A stretch of DNA of 64,000 nt from Melieria omissa (GCA_963971225.1 OZ020267.1:149447927-149511926); one strand, 5' to 3'. Shown: positions 33,528 to 45,975, counted from the stretch's first letter. Numbers and translations: made by a program. The notes: generated from the sequence alone by a model not told the origin.

Positions 33528-34694
33528 ACACAGCGCAACAAAAAAACACTTTTTTTCTGTTGCATGGAGTTTTTCTACTGTTTCTTACTAATTTGGGTGC
33601 GCTGATTCCGAATCTACCCTCCGATTTTTTCTAGCAGCTCTAGTTTGTGAGATATAGGTACCCTGTCATTTTTTCAGTTTTTCCTCTACTTTTTCCATAT
33701 TTTCGATCGTAGTTTCTAAACCAAAAAACCGATTCACATGATTTTCACCTTATCGCATTAACAACAGCGCACGGCTTCTTTTCCGATGCAACTTATTTTC
33801 ATAAATGTTAAAATGCCGCGGTAATTGGACCTCAAAGTTGGAAAAAATGTAATTTTAAGGCGTTTTCTTTGATGGTCAAAAACATACACATTTTTTGTAA
33901 AACAATTAACGAGTTAGGTGTATAATGAAAGCCGACACATCAAGCAATACAACACAGCTAAATTATTTGGCGGAATACACACTCGCATCGAAATAACAGG
34001 AAAAATGTACCATCGCGATTTTCATCACTTTTCATACTTTTTCCTTAAAAAATTAGGGGCCTGAAAATATGCAAAGTTTTTAATTTTTTTTTGTATCGAG
34101 AAATTCAAAATATTTTTGTTTTTGCTTGTATTCCAAACTATAAATGGAACATATAAAAGAGCATATTTTGAGGCTCCTAATTTTTTAAGGAAAAAGTATG
34201 AAAAGAGATGAAAATCGCTATGGTAAAGTTTTGTTATTATTTCGATGCGAATGTGTATTCCGCCAAATAATTTGGCTGTGTTGTATTGCTTGATGTTTCT
34301 TCTTAAGATATTCATATACTTCGAAACTTGATTTATGAAACATCTGTACAATTTTCGCCATCAGAAAAAACGCCTTGAAATTCTATATTTTCTTACTTTG
34401 AAACCTTATTACCACGCCCATTTAGAACGCATAAAATTGATTAATGTCAGGAAAGATGGCGTGAAATGTTGTAAGTGCAACGATATAAAAATCATGTCTA
34501 TAGGGTTATTGGTTCAGAAATAACAGTCGAAAACGAGAAAAAAACCGAGGAAAATTCGAAAAAGTGACACGCCCATTTTTTGCAAAAACTAGAGCTGTTA
34601 CATAAAAACGGAGTATGGTTTTGAAAACAGCGTGGAAAAACGATTCAGATTCATGTAAAAAACTCCATGCAACAGACATGCTGTTGTGCAGTGT
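33528..34694. mobile_element. 1.2-kb foldback element
   Basis: The outer ends ACACAGCGCAACAAA (left) and the inverse of TGTTGTGCAGTGTT (right) match. CTGTTGCATGGAGTTTTT pairs with AAAAACTCCATGCAACAG. The long inner arms 33936-34072 and 34161-34296 are about 90% inverted-identical, with ATTATTTGGCGGAATACACA and TACTTTTTCCTTAAAAAATT. Intermediate blocks (AAGGCGTTTTCT, CTAGAGCTG) also pair, so the whole unit folds. The minus-strand frame 34025-34351 runs through the hairpin and is not a gene. No target duplication resolved. A similar end occurs near 37595-37625. Confidence 0.8.
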
Positions 34695-35188
34695 TATTAT
34701 TTTGTGCTAAAATTGTATAAATCATGTAACTAACTCAGTCACATCAATTTCTACCTGCAGTTATATCCGATACGATTTAACTTTGGTTGAATTTAGGATT
34801 TTTATTTTTTTTTGCGTTGAAATGCCGTAATTTAAAAAAATATTAGTTAAATAACTTTCAAATATTGCACATTATTATTGAAGCAAAATTGCCGAGTCTC
34901 AGCGTACATAGGTGATAGGTCAACTCTGATACATCAAATCTCTGCTTTATGTATCACATCTCAAGTAGAGATCCTTGCAACAATCAATTTCTTATCGCAA
35001 CAACTCTTTACTGTTAAACACACTGTAGTCATTTTCGGTCTAAATGGCCTTTTTGAATCACTTGGGCCATTAGGCCGTTTTTGTGTAATTTGGACCTTTT
35101 TATACAAGTAAGCAAAACGAAAAAAATACGAACTGACTTCAGGCAATCGGAAAAAATTTCAATATAAAAGTTATGTTTTGTTGTAGTG
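34695..35188. other. AT-rich spacer, nothing recognised
   Basis: No gene or element ends. A 77-codon plus frame and a 61-codon minus frame overlap here and show no domain. Confidence 0.3.
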
Positions 35189-35721
35189 TTAACCCTTTCG
35201 GTTATTCTATGCCATATGGCATAGCCTCTTTTCAGTGCCTGTTTTAGGTTAAAAACTTGTGGATACTACATTTTTAAAATTTTTGTATTTTTCTCTGAAG
35301 GTTTTTATACCAAATAATGAAAAAAATATTTTTATTAGTGTACCAAGTAAATTGTAAGGGTTCAGAAAGTGCGCAGTCCTATCGAGCTGCGTATTTTACA
35401 AAAAGAGCTCACTTCGTACTTTTATTTATTCTATTACAAAAATCAATTTATTGTATAGGTTTATGTAAGTAATCTAGAAGGTATTTATTGCTTTGGTAAA
35501 TGTAAAAAAAGTTAGATCCCAAATATAGTTCACTAAAGCTGTACGATTTTTTTTATTTCTTTCTAAATATGCCATATTTCATGATGTCCAAAAACCACTT
35601 TTTCGAACAATATTTAAAAAAATGACTTTTGATTATTCATTATGTAGGCTTAAAAAGTAATAAAATGGAAAAGAATGAATTTTTAAAGTTAAAAACAAAA
35701 CAGAAGTACCGAAAGGGTTAA
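35189..35721. mobile_element. TTAA MITE, 'CCCTTTCGGT' family
   Basis: TTAA at 35189-35192 and 35718-35721. The inverted ends CCCTTTCGGT are exact for 10 bp. An 18-bp perfect palindrome CTATGCCATATGGCATAG (35207-35224) is centred 23 bp inside the left TTAA. 533 bp, non-coding. Its GCCATATGGC core is the same as in the 57410-57926 family, although the bodies differ. Confidence 0.85.
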
Positions 35722-36332
35722 AAAACAACTTGTCGAAAATATAAAATGGTCGTTTCGTTACCATTTTGAACCTTTATTAGGAAAATTTTAGTACACAAAA
35801 TTTTAGCTGAGTGACAACTGCGATTGAACAGCTTCTTATTGCTGTGATACCAAACCAAATAAGTTTAGGTGGGATAGAGAACCATTGTGATTCCTTTCAT
35901 ATTAACTAAAAAGAAAGAAAACCCATTAGTTGCTTCCAAAACAAATCAGTTCAGACTGGAAAAATCAACTAATGCTGGGCTCAACTTTGTTAGGTTCCTG
36001 ACCTCATGATTGCTAGAAACTTTGACCTCATGATGAGAAGTGCTTTCATGTGCAGTGTGGAGAAACCCAACCTTCTAACTTCTCCATAGCAAACCAGTTA
36101 GGCCTCTTTTTGAAAAAAAAATTGATCCCAAATGTCAAATAGTATTTAATTTTCTTGGATTTTCTTGGATTGTGAGCACTTTTAACATAATGATGAGAAG
36201 ACTTTTGTAGGAAATCTTGATCCTATGATGAGAGCTAAGCAGTAGGCGGTATTGGAGATTGGCTTAGGAAGTGTTGCGTCATTCCTACTTACTTTTCCCC
36301 ACAGCTTCACAATTCTTACAGTCAATTAAAAT
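35722..36332. other. Spacer with short internal repeats
   Basis: GACCTCATGAT, AATGATGAGAAG and CCTATGATGAGA recur (about 36000-36230). No gene or element termini recognised. Confidence 0.3.
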
Positions 36333-36340
36333 ATGATAGC

Positions 36341-36531
36341 TAGGTATCGGATTTATATGCAAAAACTATGCAAAAAATTCAAAAATTTGCAAAATATGCA
36401 AACATATGCAAATATGCAGTGCAGTTGTTTGCTCATTCTTAATATTTTTCAATAAAAATAGTTTCTGTCTTTGTCCCGTTCAAATCGGAAGCTCCAAAAA
36501 TATATGCACTTGCATATAATTCCGATCCCTA
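36341..36531. mobile_element. hAT-like MITE
   Basis: The inverted ends are TAGGTATCGGATTTATATGC (left) and TAGGGATCGGAATTATATGC (right, inverted), 18 of 20 identical. They are flanked by ATGATAGC (36333-36340) and GTGATAGC (36532-36539), a 7-of-8 duplication. The 191-bp body repeats ATGCAAA motifs. TAG ends with 8-bp duplication fit the hAT group. Confidence 0.75.
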
Positions 36532-36539
36532 GTGATAGC

Positions 36540-37840
36540 ATATTTTTTTGACGCTGGTTTTTCGAAGAAATTTCTCATAATTGGACACTATCCGTCGCAG
36601 TGCTTTTGTCCGATTATGGGGGATGTCCGCTTATGTGGGAGGGAATACAAAAAAATTAGTTTAAATTGTGCGTGTGTTCCAAGTGTTCCTCGTTTATCTA
36701 TACAATATTTTGTACGAATTTATGAAAGTTGAATATTTAATAAATATTTAATACTTGTATAGGTAAAGTACACATATTGTACAAGTCGTTAAATTTTAGT
36801 ACTGCTTTGGTTGCAACAATTTTGTAATGGTTGATTGTTTTATGGTTTCAAATGTTCATTTTCAAATACGATTGAGATTTGTATTATAGAGTAGTAGATT
36901 AAATACAAACTGGTTTTGATTTTTTTGAATTTTGTCTGTTTATGAGAAATATAGTGTGAGAAATATAGTGTCCGCGTGCAGTTATTAGGGCGTCTGGTTA
37001 TTGCAATGATATTTGTATAAAAAACTTAATGAAATTGCTATATCGCCGGACCAACGGAAACCACTTCAACTATTTTTCAATGGAAAATATTTTTTTTTTA
37101 ATATTCAACATTTTTCTCAACATCTCAAGCAGAATAAGCAATTCATGAAAAAGGTATTAAATGAAGGTTTCGTGTTTAAGGCTTTTTATTTTTTTGGGGG
37201 AAGTTTTGAGAAAGTTTTCTTGTTTGAAAACACCCCTCAATTTTTAATGAGGAATATTTTCCAAAAATACAGTATAGTACTTGTTGCTATATTTTATTCA
37301 ATGCAAGCTTTTTATGAACAACTTTTCCGAAAAACATAAAAAAGAGGGATAAGAAAAAGGGGAGGAGGTTCATGTGCATACAAAAAGTATTCACATTTTT
37401 AATGAAAGCAACTTTGTTCTAGACATCGAAGCTCTAGCTCTTCAAGTTTTCATACTTTACGTGTAAAGGTCTATAGGGACTCTTTTAACCTTTATGTGCA
37501 AATTACAAAAAACTCAGACGTGCTGGACTATTACTTTATTCGAAAAAAACTATCTGTTCGACGTCCTCTTTCTGAAATATACGGTCGTTACTCTGTTGCA
37601 GAAATGCTGTTGTACAGTGTAACTAACACTTTCCCAAAATATAACGAATAGGATTTTTTGACATTTTCTAAAAAAATTATGTAATATTTGCAAAAATATA
37701 ATAAACCTTCAACTAATATTTTTACATCAGTCAGCCTCAAACTAACCTTTGAAAGCATTAACCAAAACCCTAGCGATCGCGAACTCCTATCTCAGACTCT
37801 AATAACGTAGCGCCGTGCTGCCAAAACGTCAGTCATGTGC
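36540..37840. other. AT-rich spacer; foldback-family end near 37595-37625
   Basis: GTTGCAGAAATGCTGTTGTA then CAGTGTAAC near 37597-37625 resembles the right end of the foldback element 33528-34694, so part of this stretch is probably a related copy. The 108-codon frame 37013-37339 is AT-rich and lacks domains. Confidence 0.35.
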
Positions 37841-39460
37841 CTGTCTTCAATAAGCCATTTGAAATAAGAAATAAGATGAAAATATTGGCGAATAATGGCT
37901 GCCAAGATAAGTGGCCGCAATTACTCTTCAGAACCAGGTACACACATATCTTTAAATGGCAAATACTTCATGCATGCGCACACTTCCACCGCGCAACACT
38001 GCCGCACGAAACTGCGCCATAAAGCGCCGATTACATTGAAACTGCGATGCACATTAAATAAATAAATGAGTGCTAACATAAATTCTGGGCTGGCAATTTG
38101 CCTTTTTATTGTATTTGCGGCATCGATAAAACGACCATACAATTTAAATAGAACCTGCGTAGTGTAGAAATGGAGTCGCGCCATTGAAGCGGCCAATAAA
38201 TTTGCGCTCCTGGGTCTTGGGGCCACTGCTCCTCCAAATGACGCGCGGGCCTAAACGCCGGGACAAGTTTGCGCTGCGCCACTAGTAAAATTTACAGCCA
38301 TGCGGCTGTGGCCATAAAACGCATTAACTGGGCCCAGTCAAAATTTGCTGCCCTCACCGTCAGCCAACCGCCGACCATCGGCCGCCCAAATGCGAAAAGC
38401 GAGCAATTTTGTAAATTGAAAGTGGAAATGAAAGCGCAGCAATTTCCCAGCTGCTTAACTTAACGGTACCGCATTTTGCAAATGATGCTCGCTCGGCCGC
38501 TGGCTTCTGGCTGCTGGCTGCTGCACCGGCTACGGGGCCATGATTGAGAAGCGGCGCGGCGCGGCGTGGCGGTCCGCCGGCAATAATTTATTGGCCCCAT
38601 ACTCGCGCTGCGGCCATGGCTCAGCGCCATTCGAGGCAATGCCGCGCCGTCGGCGGCGGCAGGATGGCCGCTGCCGACACGGCGCTCGCAGTCAGTCGGA
38701 ATGAAATTAATTATTTTCCATTAAACTTAAGTAGAATATAAAATTTCCTCGAAAGGCAATTTAGACAGTCAAGTGCCCATATAAATTGCATCAGTTTCGT
38801 TCCACTCGCAGCGCGCGAATGAGCGAATGAGGTAAATGCGGTGAAAAAGGACGAACACAACTAAAACGCCAAATGGATACCAACACCCACTCGTTGGCAC
38901 TGACAAAAACCAACAACAAAAACAACAATGTACACGGAAGAAAAAAGATGCGAAACAAAAAAGTTAACGCGAGCCATAAAGAGCGCAGGAGTTGGGGGGG
39001 AGGGGTGTACGAGTGGTGAGTGGAGAGCGGGAAGCAAGCGGAAGTCAGCGAAAAGGAGGAGGAGCGCATTACGGCCATTGACGTGGAAGTGGGTAGTAGT
39101 GGGTAGAAGCGGGTAATGGTTGGCGGGTAAGCGCGGCTTAACGGTATTTTTTCAGTTCGGGCCGCTGCGAAGATGCCGCGGGCCAGCTGCGGTGACGCCT
39201 TATGGCAGCGCACGCAGCGCTCGCAACGCTTATCAATTTATATGCTAAAGTAGCAAATTGTATCAGCAGCGTCATAAACGCGTGGCGGTGTTGGTGTGGG
39301 TGTTGGTGCTGGTGCGTGTGGTGACCTATGGTTGAGCCGACGCCAGTGCTGCGCAGCGGCAACGCCAACGGCAGCGCCACGGCTGTGAATAAGTAATGAA
39401 AACAATGAAGCGGCTGAAAGAAATCAACCAAAAAGTCGGCCCGGGCGTGACTACATGTTC
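37841..39460. other. GC-rich non-coding island
   Basis: 38200-38720 contains GCGGCGCGGCGCGGCG, CGGCGGCGGC and CTGGCTGCTGGCTGCTG runs. 39260-39320 has GGTGTTGGTGTGGG repeats. Frames on both strands overlap without domains. Resembles regulatory or untranslated DNA. Confidence 0.35.
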
Positions 39461-39747
39461 GGTTGGTGTTGGGTCCTGGAAGGTCTTACTGAAAAATTCT
39501 TTTCCTATTTTTGGTTTTTAAATATTCGAAACGTAAACCAATGCAATAAGCACTAATCACGAAGTATTGAATAATCAATTTTTTATTTTCTCTGAATTTG
39601 TTTAACTTAAAAAATGAAACGAAAACTTTCTTAACTTTATTATTGCAAATTATTTTACACCCTAAAAATTTTAAAGTATTGCGTTGGTTTCACAGAATAA
39701 AGTAAGGTTAGGGTTGGCAACATTGGGCAAGGAACTTGTTAAGAGTG

Positions 39748-40258
39748 TTAACCCTTTCGATATTTTGTTACCATATGACAACATGCTACTTTGTGGACGT
39801 CTGAACCCTCAGTGGTTTCAAGAATACAATTTTTGTTGGTTAGAATAGTTTGTAGTTTTAGGAAAAATACGAATTTAATAAACTGAATATTTAAGTTTAA
39901 AGAAGAGACATAGTATAGTAGTATATCTTGACATAGTAAAGGAAGAAGAAGCAGAAAACTTTAGATAACTTTTTAATTTGACGTTTTCTTTCAATTCAGA
40001 TATTGTTTTGTAATTTTGGCTGAAGTAAAGGAAGAAATATTCAAATTAGTGTTATTTGTAAAGAGTTTTTTGTTGAAGTAATTGTTGCAGCTACAACGAT
40101 GTGGTTACTCTCATAGAAAAACACTCTAAAATACAGTGTCCGAGTATAAAAATTAAAAAATGTCTTTGGAAAGTTGCTAAAATAGCCACGTAGAAGCCTA
40201 AAACGTAAAATTTAAAATTGTAACTTTCCCCAGTAAAAATTTGTAGCGAAAGGGTTAA
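39748..40258. mobile_element. TTAA MITE 'CATATG-palindrome' family, copy 1
   Basis: TTAA at 39748-39751 and 40255-40258. Left CCCTTTCGATATTTTG, right (inverted) CCCTTTCGCTAC. A decayed palindrome around CCATATG (GTTACCATATGACAAC) is centred 23 bp inside the left TTAA. The body matches 57410-57926 and ~54080-54537 in reverse complement (GGGGAAAGTTAC / GGAGAAAGTTAA, AACTGTTCT-type blocks). 511 bp, non-coding. Confidence 0.8.
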
Positions 40259-42070
40259 CACACTTGTAAAAGCAATTGGAATCATTAAGGCAATGGATTT
40301 GAAAACATTCACAAGAAATCGTCAGGAAAAAACAACTGCTAACAATGAACTCAATTTTGTTTTAAATAAAAATGTCAGTTCAAAAGAGATTCGATTTGAT
40401 TTCAAAAAAGTTTCAAAGTTATGTGTTTGTTTCAAAGTTATTTGTTTTTGCTTAAAATTTAATTTCAATTTAATTTTTTGTCTTATTTCGGAACTAATTT
40501 AGTAACTTTCTAAACTTGTTTTATTTTAATTTCTAAAGAAATCGCATGATACACAAAAATATATAACTCTGTGATTTAACAAACGAACATTTATCTCTCA
40601 AATGAATTTACAAATATCTTTTTGAGGTTAAAATTCCATTTTAAGGTCCAGTAAATCGGTTACACAACAAAACAACAACAAACTCCCTTGCAAAAATTCA
40701 TTTTCTCCACCTTCGACCACTCAGCCAATCGTCCAATAACAAATTCAATACAATGTTTTGTGTAAAAATTGCACATCGACTCGACCAAACACGCGAAAAT
40801 GTTGCTGGCAAATGTAAAATAATTCTTTTTAATCGAAGTTTGCTAATTCGAAAACAATTCCATTTACAAAGTTCTGCGCCAGCGGCAAATTGTTTGTGAC
40901 ACTAAAATGCAGCAACGTCACTCCACCAACAACAAACGTCATAATGGCAAATAAAAAAGCAAGAAAAAAATGGCACAATGCCAAAAGAGAAGCGCACGAA
41001 ATGCCGAGCGAAATGAATGGCGGACGAACGGCGGCGGGCGGAGGGCAATGCTGATGCGAAGATTTAATAAATGAAATTGGTGTGTGATTAAAAACACAAA
41101 ACCAAACGAAATCCATCTAATCAACTTTGCTGCCTTGCCGCCCTGCGCCCGCAACGGCAGCATCAGCACCCGCAGCAGCAGCTTCGGCACCCGCGCACTG
41201 CTGATAACTGCGCAGAGCGCAGCCACTGTCGATGCGCCGCAGAACGCCACCCACCGCCCGACTCGTGCAGCCATTTTAGTGCACAGCCACACAAACACAC
41301 ACACTGCGAGGCAGCGCCACGTGCTCCATACGGCCGCCGCTGTCCGTAAACAATGGGCGCCACAGCTGATGGTGCGTCGCCATTGCCATAGTTGGTGTTG
41401 TCTTCGTGCGGGGCAACTAGACTGAAAGCGAAACTCGTGCGGCCGCATGCGGTGTTGCTGGTGCTGCTTGCAAGTGTCAAGAAGTAGTAAAGAAGACAAA
41501 CAAAATGTGCGCTACTCACACAGATACACACACACACGCATTCACTGCTACAGCTGGAACGAGTTCTGGGCGGAGCCAAGTGCAGCAGTGCCGGAGCACA
41601 GGTTAGTGGGATTTTTCGAATGTGAAAATACCGTTATTAGGGGATATTTGTGTTGTTATGTGAGCATGGTTTGCGTATGAGCTAAATTTGTGAAGTGTAT
41701 AGCGGGAAATATTTATGAGGCTGTGGTGTTGGTCATAGGATGATTGAGTGAAGTTAAATTTAAAGATATTTTTGTTAATTGTACTCTATGTTGTTGTGTT
41801 ATCCAGTCATGAAAGAATACGTTGAGGTTGTTTATGAATGAAAAGTTATTTTTATGCTCTTTTGCTGCTTCTGAAGAAATTTTTAGGGGGAAATATAGAG
41901 CTTGCAAGTTAGTTTTCTGCAGAAACTCGATATGTTTGTGAGGACTATGAATGAAAATAAATGTCCAAATACTAACAAAATTGGACTAAACTAAATTGGA
42001 TCACACCTTTTCAATAGCTTAACAAAATTTTGAATTTCGATGACAAAAGGAAAGAATAACGAAAAGGACT
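40259..42070. other. AT-rich then GC-rich non-coding DNA
   Basis: 40259-40800 is AT-rich. 41100-41610 is a GC-rich island with CAGCAGCAG, CACACACAC and CGGCGGGCGG tracts; it ends at a donor-like CACAG|GTTAGTG at about 41601. The 186-codon minus frame 40939-41499 overlaps a plus frame and has no domain. 41620-42070 is AT-rich. Confidence 0.35.
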
Positions 42071-42160
42071 TTAACCCTTTCCGACATGAAAATAAACCGG
42101 GCTGTATGAATTGTGTGGGCTGTAGTCCAATATATTGGACATTGTGACTGAAAGGGTTTA
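42071..42160. mobile_element. 90-bp TTAA MITE, copy 2
   Basis: TTAA at 42071-42074; the right flank is TTTA at 42157-42160 (one change). CCCTTTCCGACATGAAAATA on the left and CTGAAAGGG on the right match 8639-8730 almost base for base. The 16-bp palindrome GTCCAATATATTGGAC is intact at 42125-42140, centred 24 bp inside the right end. Confidence 0.82.
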
Positions 42161-43243
42161 CAAACTTTTTTCTAATCAAATGTTATACAGTGACATGTAC
42201 AGAATACAATGACATTTGACATTTAAATGAGTACTTTTATTTACTTTTATTTGCAAAAACGAGTCAAGAATCATTACCCAAGAAGAAGAAGAAGAAGAAG
42301 AAGAAGAAGAATAACGCACTCATCTCAACTGTTGCAGCAGGTGCCTGCACCCACCTGTTGATCGTGTTGTGTCAAAAAAAAAGTGATGTTTTGATTGATT
42401 TTTTTCTTCGTCTTATTGCAATTGCAACACTGCTCACTGCTAATGTGTGTGCTGGCATTTTGCTCACAAAACGACGAACGACTTTCAAAACATTCCTACA
42501 AAACATGCGCCGTATGTGGCTGCGCACATAAGTACTCGTACGTACTCGTTGCCGCATGTGCTCAGCGCCTCGGCACAAATCGCAAGCAAAATAGAGAATG
42601 CGAACAGATGTTGCAGGTACTCGGTGCTATTTTTAGTGTGAATGGCATTTTTTGTTTTTGTTTTGACTTTTTGCCGTGCGGCGTAGTTAGCATAATGTGT
42701 AAGGGCTTCTTATCGCATGGCTGACAAAAGGGAGCCGTTGCGGTGTAAAAAGTGTAATCAGTGAATTTGTGAATATTTTCTTTTTATTTATTATTTTTGA
42801 ACATTTACTTTTACGTCATGTGGCAATTTAACAAAAATGTTTGATTAATTTTCTTACTATTCACATAATAGATCAAATGACTAGTTGGTTTTTATGTCTT
42901 TATGCATATTTATGAACTGGTTTTGCTACATCAATGTGTCCATAAAAACAACTTATAAGTTACTATAAACTTATTTTCATACTCAAACTATAAAACTGCA
43001 CAATCGTTGACTGGTCATACTAAAATTAATGGACATATGGCACTAAATACGCTTAAGTAGTTTAAAACTGTTGTTGATAGTTGAATTAAAAATTGTTAAA
43101 AAAAATTTTAAATAATACAATTGACATTTATAATGTTTATTTTATAATAAAAAAACAATTAAATTAAGTTTTAATACTATAATTATTATTATTATATAAA
43201 TTAAGAAAAAATTGTTTAACATAAAACCATTGATTAAAAATGT
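42161..43243. other. Spacer with (AAG)n microsatellite
   Basis: (AAG)n at about 42282-42310, then a moderately GC-rich segment to 42730 with domainless frames, then AT-rich DNA. No gene seen. Confidence 0.35.
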
Positions 43244-43470
43244 TTAACCCTGGAAATACCGTTGTGGCCATTTCTACGGTTTTTCATTTTTAAATATCTG
43301 TATTTTTAGTATTTTTATCAATTTTTGCTTTGATGACTATATTATTTTTTAACGAGTTCTACAATTAGTTCTACAATTATTGTTATACAATTAAAATAAG
43401 CCAAATCTGATGTGATTTTTCGAGATATTAACGGATATAATATGCAGTCTTACGATCTTTCTAGTGTTAA
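43244..43470. mobile_element. TTAA MITE 'ACTAGAAAGACCG'-like, diverged copy
   Basis: TTAA at 43244-43247 then CCCTGGAAATACCGTTG. The right end GATCTTTCTAGTG precedes TTAA at 43467-43470. The right terminus is that of 20399-21057 and 56678-56908. The left differs but keeps an imperfect palindrome ACCGT...TGGCCA...ACGGT (43258-43280), centred ~22 bp inside. 227 bp. Confidence 0.75.
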
Positions 43471-43652
43471 GCACCAACATATCAGATCTAATTACTTTAT
43501 TATTTTTCTCAGCATATCCGTATTAAAAAGACCTTTATCCTGAATAACTTTAATATAATTGATATGAAAAAGATTTCCTTTATCTCATAGTTAAAAAAAT
43601 ATACGACACACATACCCTTAAAAATCATAATTAAATGTAATAAATAACTATA

Positions 43653-44036
43653 CGGTCGTGTAAAGTCAACACCTCGATATAGTGAACAGCCAAATTTTTA
43701 TATGGAGACCTGAATGAATGAATTTTTACATGGAGTGAACTAAATTTTGAAAGCAATTTCAAGCAAACAGGAACAAAAAACACGAAAAGTAATAAAAAAT
43801 GAAAGAGTTATTCTCCTAATTTGTATTTTTGCTGCTGATTCTTACAAAATCAGCTGTTTCTTGACCTTAGTGGTCATGTTTTTGTCCAGTGCAAACCGAT
43901 TGTGGTTGAAAGTAGTCTGTTTAATGTGTATTTAAAAGTAAATAAAACGAGTTTTAGAACAAAAATTGATATAGTGAACAACCTCAAAACTGAACAGGCC
44001 TTGCAATAATTAGTTCACTATATCCAGACACGACTG
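43653..44036. mobile_element. Pogo-like TA-flanked MITE, copy 1
   Basis: TA at 43651-43652 and 44037-44038. The left end CGGTCGTGTAAAGTC is followed by AACACCTCGATATAGTGAAC. The right end inverted is CAGTCGTGTCTGGATATAGT then GAAC. TATAGTGAAC sits inside both ends. 384 bp, no transposase. CAG-type ends with TA duplication suggest the pogo/Tigger branch of Tc1/mariner. The same family lies at 49127-50005 in reverse orientation. Confidence 0.78.
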
Positions 44037-44042
44037 TACTTA

Positions 44043-44216
44043 ATAATTTTTTTAAATAATTGACTGGCACGACAGCCCGCTTACGCGAGACTAAGGCCTA
44101 GCTTCCCGCAAACACCCGTGTTGTGCGTGTGAATTTTGTACGCGGGTGGAAGGGACCTACAGTTTTATGCCGGTTCCGAACGGCAGGTTGGGAGCTTTTT
44201 CATAGGCAAACGCAAA
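44043..44216 (-). mobile_element. Short retroposon with 15-bp target duplication
   Basis: The 174-bp insert is bracketed by ACACGACTGTACTTA at 44028-44042 and 44217-44231. The left copy includes the last bases of the pogo-like element, so this insertion is younger than that element. The left edge is AT-rich (AATTTTTTTAAATAATT), like an A-rich tail of a minus-strand insertion. The body has GACAGCCCGCTTACGCGAG and GGTTCCGAACGGCAGG. Confidence 0.7.
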
Positions 44217-44231
44217 ACACGACTGTACTTA

Positions 44232-45420
44232 GATATTCTAATTTGAGACTTGTGAAATGGAGACAATTTTTGCATTCAAAACTAATAAACTGTGATGAGA
44301 TACCTTGAAACTTTAATAAAATATTTACGCAAAAATATTTTATTTATTCTATTTGAAACTGAGATATAAACATATAATTAATTGTGTTCATTTATTTTAC
44401 GTTGTTTGTACTATCATGTTTCAGTTTAAAATTCACTTTATATAGCACCATACATTTTGTCACCAACACCAACTGCTCTTTAGATACTTTACTGATAACA
44501 ACGAGATACAATTTCACCCTTCAGTCACTTTCAGTATCAAACCCACTTGTGTCCCCCAAAAAAACACATCGCACTGCCACCCTGACGTTGGTGATCTTCG
44601 ATTGCGTTGCACACGCTCTTTCCGAGTGGCGCTGCTCTCACATTCCGTTTCGCACGCTCATTCCGAGGTTCTTCTTTTTCGGCTCGCGCTCCATTCGCTC
44701 ACACCGCGCGGCGACGAAGCAGGCTCCAAACGGGCGACTACCATTCAGTACGGTGCGATTCGTGTAAATGTGTGCTTTGTTGTTGGTAACTCGAATTTTT
44801 TTTTAACCAACAATTTACAAAAACTCTACAGTGCATACGGATTTCGAGGCGACTAGAAGAAAATTAGTGAATTTTTGTAAAGTTTTTGCAGTGCCGCAAT
44901 TGAAAATCGAGTGCAGACAAGTTCAAAGGCAAGAAACGGTACGAAATATTCGCTCCAACGCAACACAACGAACACACGGAAACGCAGGCAGGCAGGCGGG
45001 CAGATACGTCGTTGGCTGGGCGCACGGATTGCTCGCGTATCGACGTGGACACCTCCCTAGAATCGGAATCGGTTGGTGTCTGCTGCTGCTGCTCTGCTGC
45101 TGCTACTCTATCCAGTGCTTTAAGTGAATTAAATTATCAAATCAAAATTCACAACAACAAGCGCGAAGACAAACAACAACCAACACAAATGAAAACAGCA
45201 ACAAACCTATATAAATACCTACATATTAAAAAATTTAAAATAAAAAAATAAGAAGGTGACGAGAAGATCTGTGCGCGGTTTCATTTTAATCGGTCCGTAC
45301 GACGAACGAGACAAAAATTCGAAAAGCACAGTGGCGACAAAATCGGCACGTTTGCACCGCCACGTGAGATACGCTACGCTAGAAATTCATAGATAACGTT
45401 GTTGTTGCCGTCAGTTACGT
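44232..45420. promoter_or_regulatory. Moderately GC-rich island; candidate promoter/5' leader
   Basis: 44550-45130 changes from a pyrimidine-rich, CGC-containing stretch to purine-rich leader-like DNA with CAACAACAAG and ACAAACAACAACC after 45150. CATTCAGTACGG near 44743 resembles a fly initiator (TCAGT). Frames are short and domainless. This is composition-based inference only. Confidence 0.25.
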
Positions 45421-45975
45421 AACTGTTGGTTGTGACAATTGTAAAGCTTTTTTGTTTGACATATTAAGCACAAACCAGTTTTCGAGGTTGAAACATAAAA
45501 AAGCGTTGAAGGCACTGATTTTTGAATAAGTTTTGTGTTCCAGGAGAAGAAGAATAAAATAAAATAAAATAAAATAAAATAAAATTAATCATAATTCAAT
45601 TTTGTGATACCGTTAGTGTGTATTAGAACCGGTTCAAAAAAATTGTTTCCTTCAATAATATTCATTTTTGTGAATAAAATTTATAAAAATTTCTTTAAAA
45701 AAATAGTTTTTGGCACTAAATTTATATTTTATTCAGAAGACTGACAAATAAGAATCTCAAGGAATGCCAAAGAAGTTGAGTGAAAGCATTAAAAAAGCAT
45801 TAAAAAAGCTTATCAAAAAGCTTCTTTAAAACTGAAATATAGAGTTTTTCAAAATGTTGTCTAACATTTTGTAAACTTGAATTCTTATTTAAAGTTTTTT
45901 ATTGGCATATATACATAATTCTTAAATATATAAAAGCTTCACAAATAGCAATTTTGCCCTTTTGTATCCCTAAAG
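45421..45975. repeat. AT-rich spacer with (AAAAT)n microsatellite
   Basis: (AAAAT)n at about 45556-45586; otherwise featureless, with AAAGCATTAAAAAAGC repeats near 45785-45825. Confidence 0.6.

Noticed and set aside
34025..34351. 108-codon minus frame
   Set aside because: Runs through both arms of the foldback element, so it is a by-product of the inverted repeat.
40939..41499. 186-codon minus frame as a membrane protein gene
   Set aside because: Hydrophobic stretches come from GC-rich and TTT-rich composition. Plus and minus frames overlap throughout, and no homologue is recognised.
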